Origin: Streptomyces sparsogenes | GTDB lineage: Bacteria > Actinomycetota > Actinomycetes > Streptomycetales > Streptomycetaceae | NCBI RefSeq assembly: GCF_001704635.1 | Contig: NZ_MAXF01000072.1 | Location: 1-48,780 of the forward strand | DNA length: 48,780 nt | Direction of reading: 5' to 3' | Shown: piece by piece, positions 1 to 7,339 of the stretch | Layout: the number at the start of each line of letters is the position of its first letter | Position numbering within the stretch: position 1 is the first letter of the stretch | Translations under genes and position numbers: made by a program | Notes under the pieces: generated by a model | Told to the model about the DNA's origin: nothing | Seen by the model: the letters and a program-made list of their open reading frames with translations, nothing else | Database searches by the model: none

Positions 1-1138
1 CGAGGCCGATGCCGGCGAGCTGGTCGAGGCGGACGCCGCCGTCGGCCTCCCAGACGGCGCGGCCGTCGTCGGCGGGCGGAGCGGGCAGCAGGTCGGGGGG
101 GTCGAGCGGGTCGTGTTCGTCGCGGACCTCGCCGATGACCTCCTCGACGACGTCCTCGACGGTGACCACCCCGGCGGTGCCGCCGTACTCGTCGATGACC
201 ACGGCCATGGCGCCCTCGGCGCGCAGGCGCTGCAGCAGGGTGCCGACGGGCAGGGTGTCGGGCACCAGCAGCGGGCGCGTGGCCAGGTCGGTGACGGGGG
301 TGGCGGCGCGCTTGGCCGGGTCCAGGGCGAGCACGTCGCGGATGTGGACGGTGCCGATGACCTCGTCCAGGCTGTCGCGGTAGACGGGGAAGCGGGACAG
401 GCCGGTGGCGAAGGTGAGGTCGGCGGCGTCGGCGGCGGTGGCGTGGGCCTCCAGGGCCTGGACGTCCACGCGCGGGGTCATCACGTTCTCGGCGGTCAGC
501 TCGCCCAGGTGGAGGGTGCGGACGAACAGCTCGGCCGAGTCCTGCTCGATGGCCCCCCGCTCGGCGGAGTGGCGGACCAGGGCCACCAGTTCCTCGGGGG
601 TGCGGGCGCCGGCCAGTTCCTCGGCGGGCTCCAGGCCCATGCGGCGTACGAACCGGTTGGCGGTGTTGTTGAGGTGGCGGATGAAGGGCGAGAAGGCGGC
701 GGTGAAGCCGCGCTGGGGGCCCGCCACGACCTTGGCCACGGCCAGCGGGCGGGAGATGGCCCAGTTCTTGGGCACCAGCTCGCCGACCACCATCAGCACC
801 ACCGTGGAGACGGCCACGCCCAGGACGGTGGCCACCGAGGAGGCGGCGCCGCCCAGGCCGACGGCCCGCAGGGGCCCGAGCAACAGCGCGGCGAGTGAGG
901 GCTCGGCGAGCATGCCGATCACCAGGGAGGTGACGGTGATGCCCAGTTGGGCGCCGGACAGCTGGAAGGTCAGCCGGCGGACCGCCGCCAGCGCGCCCCC
1001 GGCGCCGCGCTCGCCCGCCTCGGCGGCGCGCTCCAGCTCACCGCGCTGGACGGTGGTGAGCGAGAACTCGGCGGCCACGAAGACCGCGCAGGCCAGGGTG
1101 AGGACCAGGGCGAGGAGGAGCAGCAGGACCTCGGTCAC
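1..1138 (-). CDS. CNNM/CorC (hemolysin TlyC) family membrane protein, 3' end outside window
   Basis: Reading leftward from a GTG at 1138, the protein opens with a hydrophobic segment (TEVLLLLLALVLTLACAVF) and VAAEFSLTTVQR, typical of the DUF21 transmembrane domain. It continues with further membrane segments (LGITVTSLVIGML, VLGVAVSTVVLMVVGELVPK). After about residue 200 come two CBS-domain stretches, including MTPRVDVQALE, FPVYRDSLDEVIGTVHIRD and the signature DEYGGTAGVVTVEDVVEEVIGE. About 379 residues are present; the stop and the usual C-terminal CorC_HlyC domain lie beyond base 1. The family is implicated in magnesium/cobalt efflux; the hemolysin name is historical. The family assignment is firm; substrate is unknown. 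Confidence 0.9.
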   Translation of the reverse strand, partial: MTEVLLLLLALVLTLACAVFVAAEFSLTTVQRGELERAAEAGERGAGGALAAVRRLTFQLSGAQLGITVTSLVIGMLAEPSLAALLLGPLRAVGLGGAASSVATVLGVAVSTVVLMVVGELVPKNWAISRPLAVAKVVAGPQRGFTAAFSPFIRHLNNTANRFVRRMGLEPAEELAGARTPEELVALVRHSAERGAIEQDSAELFVRTLHLGELTAENVMTPRVDVQALEAHATAADAADLTFATGLSRFPVYRDSLDEVIGTVHIRDVLALDPAKRAATPVTDLATRPLLVPDTLPVGTLLQRLRAEGAMAVVIDEYGGTAGVVTVEDVVEEVIGEVRDEHDPLDPPDLLPAPPADDGRAVWEADGGVRLDQLAGIGL

Positions 1139-1235
1139 CGTGCCACCCCCCACTTCCTGCTCGACTGCCGACGGGGGACGACACGGCCGGTACTGGGAGG
1201 TTCACCCATGGCGGGTCCGCCGCTCCTTTCCTCGT

Positions 1236-1291
1236 TCTCTCAGGGTTTCCGGGGTCTCTCGGGGCTTTCCGGAGCCTCGGGGTTTCCGGGG
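1236..1291. repeat. Degenerate direct repeats around GGGTTTCCGGGG
   Basis: Three imperfect copies of a roughly 18-bp unit (CTCAGGGTTTCCGGGG, CTCGGGGCTTTCCGGA, CTCGGGGTTTCCGGGGG) lie in the 282-bp gap between the divergent CNNM gene and the Spo0M-like gene. Function is not evident. Confidence 0.45.
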
Positions 1292-1361
1292 GACGCATCC
1301 TCCCCCAGCCAACGTAAAGGGATGGTAAAGCATTCCCGAGGGGACGCGCCGCCTCTATGCT

Positions 1362-1377
1362 TCTACATGCGTGTAGA
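1362..1377. promoter_or_regulatory. Predicted BlaI-type operator upstream of the spo0M-like gene
   Basis: TCTACA-TGCG-TGTAGA is a perfect 6-bp inverted repeat with a 4-bp spacer, 44 bp before the start codon. It fits the TACA-Nx-TGTA core recognised by BlaI/MecI/CopY repressors. Nearly the same palindrome occurs at 2543-2558 and 4532-4547. The BlaI link is inferred from the match and from the blaI gene at 4011-4415. Confidence 0.65.
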
Positions 1378-1420
1378 GAACGACGCGGAACAGAATACTT
1401 GTGAAGGAGTGAACGCCGCG

Positions 1421-2458
1421 ATGGTGTTCAAACGACTGCTCGGCTCCCTCGGCATCGGCGGCCCCACCGTGGACACGGTCCTGGAGGGCGGCCCGGTGCG
1501 CCCCGGTGGCGCGCTGAGCGGCCAGGTCCACCTCAAGGGCGGGTCCTCGGACTTCGACATCGAGCAGATCACCCTGGAGCTGGTCGCCCGGGTCGAGGCC
1601 GAGTACGAGGAGGGCGAGCGCGAAGGCGTCGTGGCCTTCGACCGCTTCACGGTCGGCGGCGGGTTCCGGCTCGCCGAGGGGGAAGACCGCAGCGTCCCGT
1701 TCTCCGTCACCCTCCCGTGGGAGACGCCCGTCACCGAGCTGTACGGGCAGCCGCTGGGCATCGTCCTGGGTGTGCGCACCGAACTGGCGGTGGCGGGCGC
1801 CAAGGACAAGGGCGACCTGGACCCGCTGACCGTGGGCCCGCTGCCCGCCCAGGAGGCGGTCCTGGAGGCCTTCGGACAGCTGGGCTTCGGCTTCAAGTCG
1901 GCCGACCTGGAACTGGGTCACATCCGTGGCACGGGGCAGACGCTGCCGTTCTACCAGGAGATCGAACTCACCCCCGCGCCGCAGTACGCCCACGCCGTGA
2001 ACGAGATCGAGGTCACCTTCCTCGCCCACCCCGGCGGCATGGAGGTCGTCCTGGAGGCCGACAAGCGCGGCGGGCTCTTCTCCGGCGGCCACGACGCCGT
2101 CAACCGCTTCACGGTCGGCCACGAGGGCGTCGAACACCGCGACTGGAACGCGGAGGTGGACGCCTGGGTGCGGCAGATGGTCGAGAACCACGGCTCGTAC
2201 GGCTCCCACGGCGCGCCCTACGGGCAGGGTTACGGCCACCACGACGGGTATGCGCACGACGGCCACGGCCACGGACACGGACATGGCCACGGACACGGAC
2301 ATGGCCACGGGCACGACGGCCACCACCGCTCCGGCCCGAGCACCGGCGCGGTGGTCGCGGGCGTCGCGGCCGGGGTCGCGGTCGGCGTGGTCGGCGGCAT
2401 CGTGGCGGCCGAGGTGGTCGACGAGATCGGCGACGCCTTCGAGGACGAAGAGGACTGA
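1421..2458 (+). CDS. Spo0M-like sporulation/arrestin-fold protein with histidine-rich tail
   Basis: The 345-residue protein begins MVFKRLLGSLGIGGPTVDTV after an AAGGAG ribosome binding site. The first ~230 residues match the Spo0M (SpoOM) family, with GGxVxLxGGxxDxxIEqItLELV-type strands and an arrestin-like beta sandwich; in Bacillus Spo0M affects stage 0 of sporulation. Residues about 250-300 form an extreme Gly/His tract of repeated GH units, a likely metal-binding tail. It is followed by a Gly/Ala/Val segment (GAVVAGVAAGVAVGVVGGIV) that could insert in a membrane, and an acidic end (EDEED). The upstream palindrome places it in the predicted BlaI regulon with TerB and TerD. Confidence 0.85.
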   Translation: MVFKRLLGSLGIGGPTVDTVLEGGPVRPGGALSGQVHLKGGSSDFDIEQITLELVARVEAEYEEGEREGVVAFDRFTVGGGFRLAEGEDRSVPFSVTLPWETPVTELYGQPLGIVLGVRTELAVAGAKDKGDLDPLTVGPLPAQEAVLEAFGQLGFGFKSADLELGHIRGTGQTLPFYQEIELTPAPQYAHAVNEIEVTFLAHPGGMEVVLEADKRGGLFSGGHDAVNRFTVGHEGVEHRDWNAEVDAWVRQMVENHGSYGSHGAPYGQGYGHHDGYAHDGHGHGHGHGHGHGHGHGHDGHHRSGPSTGAVVAGVAAGVAVGVVGGIVAAEVVDEIGDAFEDEED

Positions 2459-2461
2459 GGC

Positions 2462-2518
2462 GGCAAAGAGGACCGAGACGGCGAAGAGGACCGAGCCGAC
2501 GAAGGGGACGACCGAGCC
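2462..2518. repeat. Three imperfect 18-21-bp direct repeats
   Basis: Units based on GGCGAAGAGGACCGAGCC run in tandem directly after the spo0M-like stop codon. They look like a duplication of the acidic C-terminal codons (GAGGACGAAGAG). No function assigned. Confidence 0.4.
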
Positions 2519-2541
2519 GGAAGGCCGCGCGCCCTGCTAGC

Positions 2542-2559
2542 TTTTACACCACTGTAGAA
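2542..2559. promoter_or_regulatory. Predicted BlaI-type operator upstream of terB-like gene
   Basis: TTTTACA-CCAC-TGTAGAA has the same architecture as the sites at 1362 and 4531: 7-bp arms with one mismatch and a 4-bp spacer. It ends 22 bp before the terB-like start, so bound repressor would cover the promoter or transcription start. Confidence 0.62.
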
Positions 2560-2581
2560 ACACCTCACGTACGGAGTTCTC

Positions 2582-3037
2582 ATGGCCCTGTGGGATCGCA
2601 TCAAGGATTCCGCCCAGACGATGCAGACCCAGCTCGTCGCGAAGAAGAACGACCTCAAGAGCGGGGCGTTCCGCGACGCGAGCATGGCGATGTGCGCCCT
2701 GGTCGCGGCGGCCGACGGCAGCGTCGACCCGTCCGAGCGGCAGCGCGTCGCCCAACTCATCGCCACGAACGAGGTGCTGCAGAACTTCCCCGCGGACGAC
2801 CTGCAGCGCCGCTTCAACGACTACCTCAACAAGCTCACCGCCGACTTCGACTTCGGCAAGGTCAGCCTGTTGCAGGAGGTCGCCAAGGCGAAGAAGAAGC
2901 CCGCCGAGGCGCGGGCCGTCATCCAGATCGGCATCGTCATCGGCGGCGCCGACGGCGACTTCGACAAGACCGAGCAGGCCGTGGTCCGCGAGGCCTGCTT
3001 CGCGCTCGACCTGCCGCCGGCCGAGTTCGACCTGTAG
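2582..3037 (+). CDS. TerB-family tellurite-resistance protein
   Basis: 151 residues starting MALWDRIKDSAQTMQTQLVAKKN behind a GGAG ribosome binding site. The core contains the TerB metal-binding helical pattern: FRDASMAMCALVAAADGSVDPSERQ and, in the second half, IGIVIGGADGDFDKTEQAVVREACFALDL. The two acidic DG(S/D)VD and DGDFDKTE motifs are the paired Ca/metal-binding sites of TerB. TerB proteins act with TerD and other Ter proteins in envelope stress, tellurite and phage responses. It stands alone between the spo0M-like gene and the convergent M56 gene and carries its own predicted BlaI operator. Confidence 0.9.
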   Translation: MALWDRIKDSAQTMQTQLVAKKNDLKSGAFRDASMAMCALVAAADGSVDPSERQRVAQLIATNEVLQNFPADDLQRRFNDYLNKLTADFDFGKVSLLQEVAKAKKKPAEARAVIQIGIVIGGADGDFDKTEQAVVREACFALDLPPAEFDL

Positions 3038-3061
3038 GCCAACGCCTCCGGCGCCGGCGCC

Positions 3062-4009
3062 CTACAGGGGGGTGGCGGCCTGGAGGACGAGGAACAGCGC
3101 CACCGCCGCGTTCGCCGAGGACAGCGCGGACGCGGCGGTGCCGGCGGCCGCGATCCACGCGGCCAGCCCGGCCGCGGTGGCCACCGGCGGCCACCACCGG
3201 GCCGGGGGCACCGGGCCCAGCAGCGCGGCCACCCGCCGGGGCACGGGCCCGGGCGCGGCGAAGCCCGCCAGCGTGGGGGCGGGCGTGCCCTGGGAGACCA
3301 GGGCCGCCTTGCCCACCGCCCGCGCCATCACCCGGCGGTCCCCCACCGCCCGGGCCGCCTCCTCGTCGGCCCACCGCTCCGCGCAGTAGGCCACCGCGCC
3401 CCGCAGCGCGTGCAGCAGCGGGTTCGCCCGCGCCGCCAACTGGGCCACCAGGAGGTGGCGGTGGTGCCGCCCGTCCAGGTGGGCCCGCTCATGGGCGATC
3501 AGCGCCTGCCTCTCTCGCGCGGTCAGGCAGTCCAGCATCGCGGTGGAGACGACGATCCGCCCCCGCTCGCGACACGCCCCGGGCCCGCCCGGCAGGGCGT
3601 ACGCGTACGCCTTGCCGTCGGGCAGCACCGCGACCGGCGACTGCGGCAGGCCGGCCAGCGCCGCCTGGGCGCGCCGCCGCACGCTCACATGCCGCACCAC
3701 CGTGGCCGTACAGCCGACGGCCACCACGGCCAGCGCGCCGATCGCGGCCTTCCCGGCCACCTCGTCGTACGGCACCGCGGCCCGCACCTCGGGGTCGGAC
3801 CAGCCGTCCGGGAGCGGATTGCCCGGCAGTTGGGCCGTGCCGACGACGACCAGCAGGCCCAGGCACAGCGTCGAGCACAGCGCGAGCACGCCCCCGACGA
3901 AGGTCAGCAGGCGGGTGGCGGCACGCGGGTGGAGATGCTGCTCGGCCAGGCGCGCGATCGGCAGCGCCGTGAGCGGCAGCACCAGGGGGAGGAAGACGAA
4001 CACGCCCAT
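3062..4009 (-). CDS. M56-family (BlaR1-like) membrane metallopeptidase
   Basis: 315 residues with hydrophobic segments near residues 3-20, 35-57, 86-104 and a C-terminal pair (about 265-310). The zinc motif HERAH lies at residues 173-177 in ALIAHERAHLDGRHH, followed by a downstream ERWADEEA glutamate, as in M56/M48 peptidases. It lacks the large C-terminal beta-lactam-binding domain of true BlaR1, so what it senses is unknown. The start codon follows the BlaI stop after a single base, so the two are translationally coupled; a repressor plus repressor-cleaving protease is the usual arrangement. Confidence 0.9.
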   Translation of the reverse strand: MGVFVFLPLVLPLTALPIARLAEQHLHPRAATRLLTFVGGVLALCSTLCLGLLVVVGTAQLPGNPLPDGWSDPEVRAAVPYDEVAGKAAIGALAVVAVGCTATVVRHVSVRRRAQAALAGLPQSPVAVLPDGKAYAYALPGGPGACRERGRIVVSTAMLDCLTARERQALIAHERAHLDGRHHRHLLVAQLAARANPLLHALRGAVAYCAERWADEEAARAVGDRRVMARAVGKAALVSQGTPAPTLAGFAAPGPVPRRVAALLGPVPPARWWPPVATAAGLAAWIAAAGTAASALSSANAAVALFLVLQAATPL

Positions 4010-4010
4010 G

Positions 4011-4415
4011 TCAGCCCTCCGACTCCTCCGCGGCCTCGCCCAACAGGTCGCGCAGCAGCCGCTCGTCGTCCGCCGACAGCCCCGTCACAAAGCTCGCCAG
4101 CACGGCCTCCCGGTCGTCCTGGCCGTCCAGCACCCGGCGCATCCGCAGCGCGGCCAGGCCCGCCTCGTCGGCCTGGGCCCGCCACACGAACGACCGGCCC
4201 ACCCGCTCCCGCGCCACGGCCTGCTTGGTGTGCAGCCGGGAGAGGATCGTCATCACCGTCGTGTACGCCAGGTCGCCCTCGAGCCGCTCCTGCACCCAGG
4301 CCGCCGTGACCGGGCCGCCCGCCCGGCACAGCACCTCCAGGACCTGCGCCTCCAGCTCGCCCTGCCCGCGCCGACGAGAACGCGGGCGCGGACCGTCCTT
4401 GTCCTGGTCCCTCAC
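4011..4415 (-). CDS. BlaI/MecI/CopY-family transcriptional repressor
   Basis: 134 residues from a GTG at 4415, chosen because GGAGGGAG sits at ideal spacing; an upstream in-frame start at 4487 would add 24 residues without a good ribosome site. The N-terminal winged helix is clear: QGELEAQVLEVLCRAGGPVT, AYTTVMTILSRLHTKQ and VGRSFVWRA. The C-terminal half is the dimerisation and protease-cleavage region. It is co-transcribed with the M56 protease and diverges from terD across a TTCTACA-N4-TGTAGAT palindrome, so it probably represses itself, terD, terB and the spo0M-like gene. Confidence 0.93.
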   Translation of the reverse strand: MRDQDKDGPRPRSRRRGQGELEAQVLEVLCRAGGPVTAAWVQERLEGDLAYTTVMTILSRLHTKQAVARERVGRSFVWRAQADEAGLAALRMRRVLDGQDDREAVLASFVTGLSADDERLLRDLLGEAAEESEG

Positions 4416-4530
4416 ACCGTCTCCCTCCGCTCCGCCGGGACGCGCCGTACGCCGCCGGGCCGCGCGCTGCTCGCGGCCGGCTGACACAGGACCGTACCTC
4501 CTCGGAGGCCCCGCACCGGCCCCCTGAGTC

Positions 4531-4548
4531 TTCTACAGTGATGTAGAT
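4531..4548. promoter_or_regulatory. Predicted BlaI-type operator between blaI-like and terD-like genes
   Basis: TTCTACA-GTGA-TGTAGAT lies in the divergent gap, 80 bp before terD and 115 bp before blaI. It is the third member of the TCTACA-N4-TGTAGA set. Confidence 0.65.
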
Positions 4549-4557
4549 TTTGCTTCC

Positions 4558-4617
4558 GGCCCATCGGGCGCAGACCCCTTGGGCACTGACCCATCGGGCA
4601 CTGGCCCACCGAGCACA
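4558..4617. repeat. Four imperfect 15-bp tandem repeats before terD-like gene
   Basis: Units GGCCCATCGGGCGCA, GACCCCTTGGGCACT, GACCCATCGGGCACT and GGCCCACCGAGCACA fill the interval between the operator and the terD ribosome binding site. They would be in the transcribed leader. Role unknown. Confidence 0.6.
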
Positions 4618-4627
4618 GGAGGAGAAC

Positions 4628-5203
4628 GTGGGAGTTTCCCTGTCCAAAGGCGGCAACGTCTCGCTCACCAAGGAGGCACCGGGCCTGACGGCCGTCCTGG
4701 TCGGCCTCGGCTGGGACGTGCGGACCACGACAGGCACGGACTACGACCTGGACGCCAGCGCCCTGCTCCTGGAGGAGTCCGGCAAGGTGGCCTCCAACCA
4801 GCATTTCGTCTTCTACAACAACCTCACCAGCCCCGACGGCTCGGTCGAGCACACCGGCGACAACCTCACCGGCGAGGGCGAGGGCGACGACGAGGTCATC
4901 AAGGTCGACCTGGCCGCCGTACCCGCCGAGGTCACCAGGATCGTCTTCCCGGTGTCCATCCACGACGCCGAGGCACGCGGCCAGAGCTTCGGCCAGGTGC
5001 GCAACGCCTTCATCCGCGTCGTCAACCAGGCCGGCGGCGCCGAGATCGCCCGCTACGACCTGAGCGAGGACGCGGCGACGGAGACCGCGATGGTCTTCGG
5101 CGAGCTGTACCGCCACGGCGCGGAGTGGAAGTTCCGGGCGGTCGGCCAGGGTTACGCCTCCGGCCTCGCGGGCATCGCCGCCGACTTCGGCGTCAACGTC
5201 TGA
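4628..5203 (+). CDS. TerD-family calcium-binding stress protein
   Basis: 191 residues starting at GTG 4628 with AGGAGGAG upstream; the start gives the canonical TerD N-terminus [19 protein letters not shown]. Other family marks are [21 protein letters not shown], the [23 protein letters not shown] calcium-site region (interrupted here by the family spacing), and [21 protein letters not shown]. TerD proteins bind two calcium ions and are multi-copy in Streptomyces, where they affect tellurite resistance and differentiation. A predicted BlaI operator and tandem repeats precede it. Confidence 0.95.
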   Translation: MGVSLSKGGNVSLTKEAPGLTAVLVGLGWDVRTTTGTDYDLDASALLLEESGKVASNQHFVFYNNLTSPDGSVEHTGDNLTGEGEGDDEVIKVDLAAVPAEVTRIVFPVSIHDAEARGQSFGQVRNAFIRVVNQAGGAEIARYDLSEDAATETAMVFGELYRHGAEWKFRAVGQGYASGLAGIAADFGVNV

Positions 5204-5274
5204 TCCGCGACGGCCCCGGCGCCGGCCCTCACGTCACCCCGACCGCACCGCCACGCCCAGGAAAGCAGGTACCG

Positions 5275-5610
5275 ATGCTCGGGATCAGTGAGCTCTCGCT
5301 CCTCCTCATCGTCGTCATCGTCGTGATCGGGGCCAAGAAGCTCCCGGACCTGGTCCGCTCCATGGGCAAGTCGGCCCGCATCCTCAAGAGCGAGGCCAAG
5401 GCGATGAACTCCGACGCCTCGCCCGCCGTCTCCCAGGACGGGTCCGGACACCGGGTGATCCGGGCCGAGCCCGGCGATGTCATCCGCTCCCGGACGGAGA
5501 CCGATCCGGGCCACGGCAAGGAGGGCGGCAAGGACGGCGGCACAGGCGACGACAACGGCACGGGCCGGGGCCACGGCACGGGCACCGGCAGCGGCGCCGG
5601 GCCGCGCTGA
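5275..5610 (+). CDS. tatA: TatA/TatE-like twin-arginine translocase subunit
   Basis: 111 residues. An N-terminal membrane helix (LSLLLIVVIVVIGAKKLPDL) is followed by an amphipathic helix (VRSMGKSARILKSEAKAM) and a polar Gly/Asp/Thr-rich tail, the TatA layout. The usual Phe-Gly at the helix junction is Ile-Gly here. It is only 71 bp downstream of terD with no tatB/tatC nearby, so it is probably an accessory TatA paralog, perhaps in the same transcript as terD. Confidence 0.85.
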   Translation: MLGISELSLLLIVVIVVIGAKKLPDLVRSMGKSARILKSEAKAMNSDASPAVSQDGSGHRVIRAEPGDVIRSRTETDPGHGKEGGKDGGTGDDNGTGRGHGTGTGSGAGPR

Positions 5611-5764
5611 TCGCGCTCAGGCGGGGGCCACGGCCGCACAGCACCGAGCGGAACTGTCGGTACCCTGAAGCGGTCGCGGTCCCCCCACCACCACCTCGTA
5701 CGGTGCCGTTGTCCGTCCGCGTCGGTTTGCTTCAGGTTCGATCAGGATCGAGGTTGGTGCGCAC

Positions 5765-6910
5765 GTGCTGGTGGCGGATCGGTACCGGTTGGAGACGCCC
5801 ATAGGCCGCGGAGGCATGGGCGAGGTCTGGCGCGCCACCGACGAGGTGCTGAGACGGACGGTCGCCGTCAAGTTGCTGATCGGGGACGACCCCGGCTCAC
5901 AGGCGGCGGCCCGCTTCCGGCTCGAGGCCCAGACGGCGGCCCGGCTGAGCCACCCCAACATCGTGGGCGTCTTCGACTTCGGGGCGCGCGACGGGCGTTT
6001 CTACCTGGTGATGGAGTTGGTCGAGGGCCGCAGCCTCGCCCAGGAGCTGGCCGCCGAGGGCACGCTCCGCGCGGAGCGGGTGGCCGCGGTCGCCGCCCAG
6101 GCGGCCGCGGGGCTGGCGTCCGCGCACCGCACGGGGATCGTCCACCGGGACATCAAGCCGGGCAACCTGATGTCCGATGCCGACGGGATGGTCAAGATCG
6201 GCGACTTCGGGATCGCCCGGTTCGTCGACGACCCCGCCACCGCGCTCACCACTGCCGGGCAGATCATCGGCACCAGCCTCTACCTCGCCCCCGAGCGCGC
6301 CCTGGGGCGGCCCGCAGGGCCGGCCTCCGACGTGTACTCGCTGGGCTGCCTGCTGTACCAACTGCTGACCGGCACCCCGCCGTTCCAGGCGGACACCTCC
6401 GCCGCCACGCTCGCCCAGCACATCGACGCCCCGCCGCTGCCGCCCAGCCACCGGGGCGCCGCCCTGCCGCCCGCCTTCGAGAACTACCTGCTCGGCATGC
6501 TCGCCAAGCAGCCCGAGGACCGCCCCACCGCGCAGCAGATCGCCGACTGGTTCGGCTCCGGCGCCTGGCAGGGCCGCCCCGAGCCCATGCCGGAGCCCAT
6601 GCCCGCCCCCGCGCCCGCGCCCGCCGCCATGCCGGGGCCGCCCCCGCACGCCCAGGTCTTCGGCACCACACCGGTCGCCGGCCCGGCATCCGGAGCGGCC
6701 ACCATGCCGCCCCGCGCGCCCGAGACACCTTCCGTGGCCACGTACCGCCTGCCCCAAGCCGCCGCGCCGGCCGACCGACGGCGCCGGCCCGCCCCCGCGC
6801 AGCGGCAGGGCGCCCGCGAACTCGTCCGGCGCCGGCCGAGGGTGGCGAGCCTGATCGCCGGTCTGGTGGCCTTCGTCATCGCGATTCTGATCGGCATCGC
6901 CTTGTTCTGA
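5765..6910 (+). CDS. Membrane-anchored Ser/Thr protein kinase (PknB-type)
   Basis: 381 residues from GTG 5765 (GTG 5771 is an alternative). Hanks motifs are complete: glycine loop GRGGMG (14-19), VAVK lysine (36), catalytic HRDIKPGN (127-134), DFG (147-149) and APE (175-177). After the catalytic domain (ending near 270) comes a Pro/Ala/Met-rich linker, then a basic stretch and a final transmembrane helix (about 359-381) ending at the stop. There are no extracellular PASTA or other sensor repeats, so the ligand-sensing part is absent or supplied by a partner. No phosphatase or obvious substrate gene is adjacent. Confidence 0.95.
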   Translation: MLVADRYRLETPIGRGGMGEVWRATDEVLRRTVAVKLLIGDDPGSQAAARFRLEAQTAARLSHPNIVGVFDFGARDGRFYLVMELVEGRSLAQELAAEGTLRAERVAAVAAQAAAGLASAHRTGIVHRDIKPGNLMSDADGMVKIGDFGIARFVDDPATALTTAGQIIGTSLYLAPERALGRPAGPASDVYSLGCLLYQLLTGTPPFQADTSAATLAQHIDAPPLPPSHRGAALPPAFENYLLGMLAKQPEDRPTAQQIADWFGSGAWQGRPEPMPEPMPAPAPAPAAMPGPPPHAQVFGTTPVAGPASGAATMPPRAPETPSVATYRLPQAAAPADRRRRPAPAQRQGARELVRRRPRVASLIAGLVAFVIAILIGIALF

Positions 6911-6930
6911 TCCGCCGACGGGCCCCGCGG

Positions 6931-7039
6931 TCAGCCGGACACGGGCCGGGCTTCCAGCGTCCGTTTGATGACGTCCATGCCCTGGACCATGGCCGCCCCG
7001 ATGGGCTCGGCGAGGTCGTCGGGGAGTACGTCATGGTAC
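6931..7039 (-). pseudogene. 3' remnant of an unidentified gene
   Basis: Reading leftward, codons give [20 protein letters not shown], continue through a lysine/arginine helix and end at TGA 6931-6933. The composition looks like a genuine protein C-terminus, but no start or upstream coding sequence exists: from about 7040 the opposite strand carries a LuxR domain. I do not recognise the parent family. The boundary is approximate. Confidence 0.5.
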
Positions 7040-7306
7040 GCCCGCCGGGACCCCCAGACCGCCGCGCTCCACCGCGACCTGGCGGCCCTGACCCCGCGCG
7101 AGGCGGAGGTCCTGCGGCTGCTGGCGCAGGGCCTGAGCAACGCCGAACTCGCCGCCCGGCTCCGTCTGTCCGAGGCGACCGTCAAGACGCATGTGGCCCG
7201 CATCCTCGCCGAACTCCAGCTCCGCGACCGCGTCCAGGCCGTGGTCGTCGCGTATGAGACCGGGCTGGTCAGCCCGGGTGGACGGCGGGAGACCGACGGC
7301 GGCTGA
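7040..7306 (+). pseudogene. 5'-truncated LuxR/NarL-type response regulator (DNA-binding domain only)
   Basis: The frame encodes [20 protein letters not shown], then [20 protein letters not shown] and a C-terminus [19 protein letters not shown], a complete LuxR-type helix-turn-helix of the NarL/FixJ family. The receiver domain is missing. Upstream in-frame ATGs (6965, 6968, 6989) all lie inside antisense sequence of another truncated gene, so the frame is open only by chance and a 113-residue product is possible but unlikely. The join near 7030-7045 looks like a deletion scar. Confidence 0.75.
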
Positions 7307-7339
7307 GAAGAACCGCCCCGGTTTCCGTATCTCTTCGGT

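Noticed and set aside
83..120. Separate small gene at the left edge
   Set aside because: All plus-strand frames here are antisense shadows of the CNNM/CorC gene, whose CBS motifs fix the minus-strand frame.
2250..2330. Possible CRISPR-like or minisatellite array of GGACACGGCCAC-type units
   Set aside because: The repeats are codons of the Gly-His tail of the Spo0M-like protein and have no spacers.
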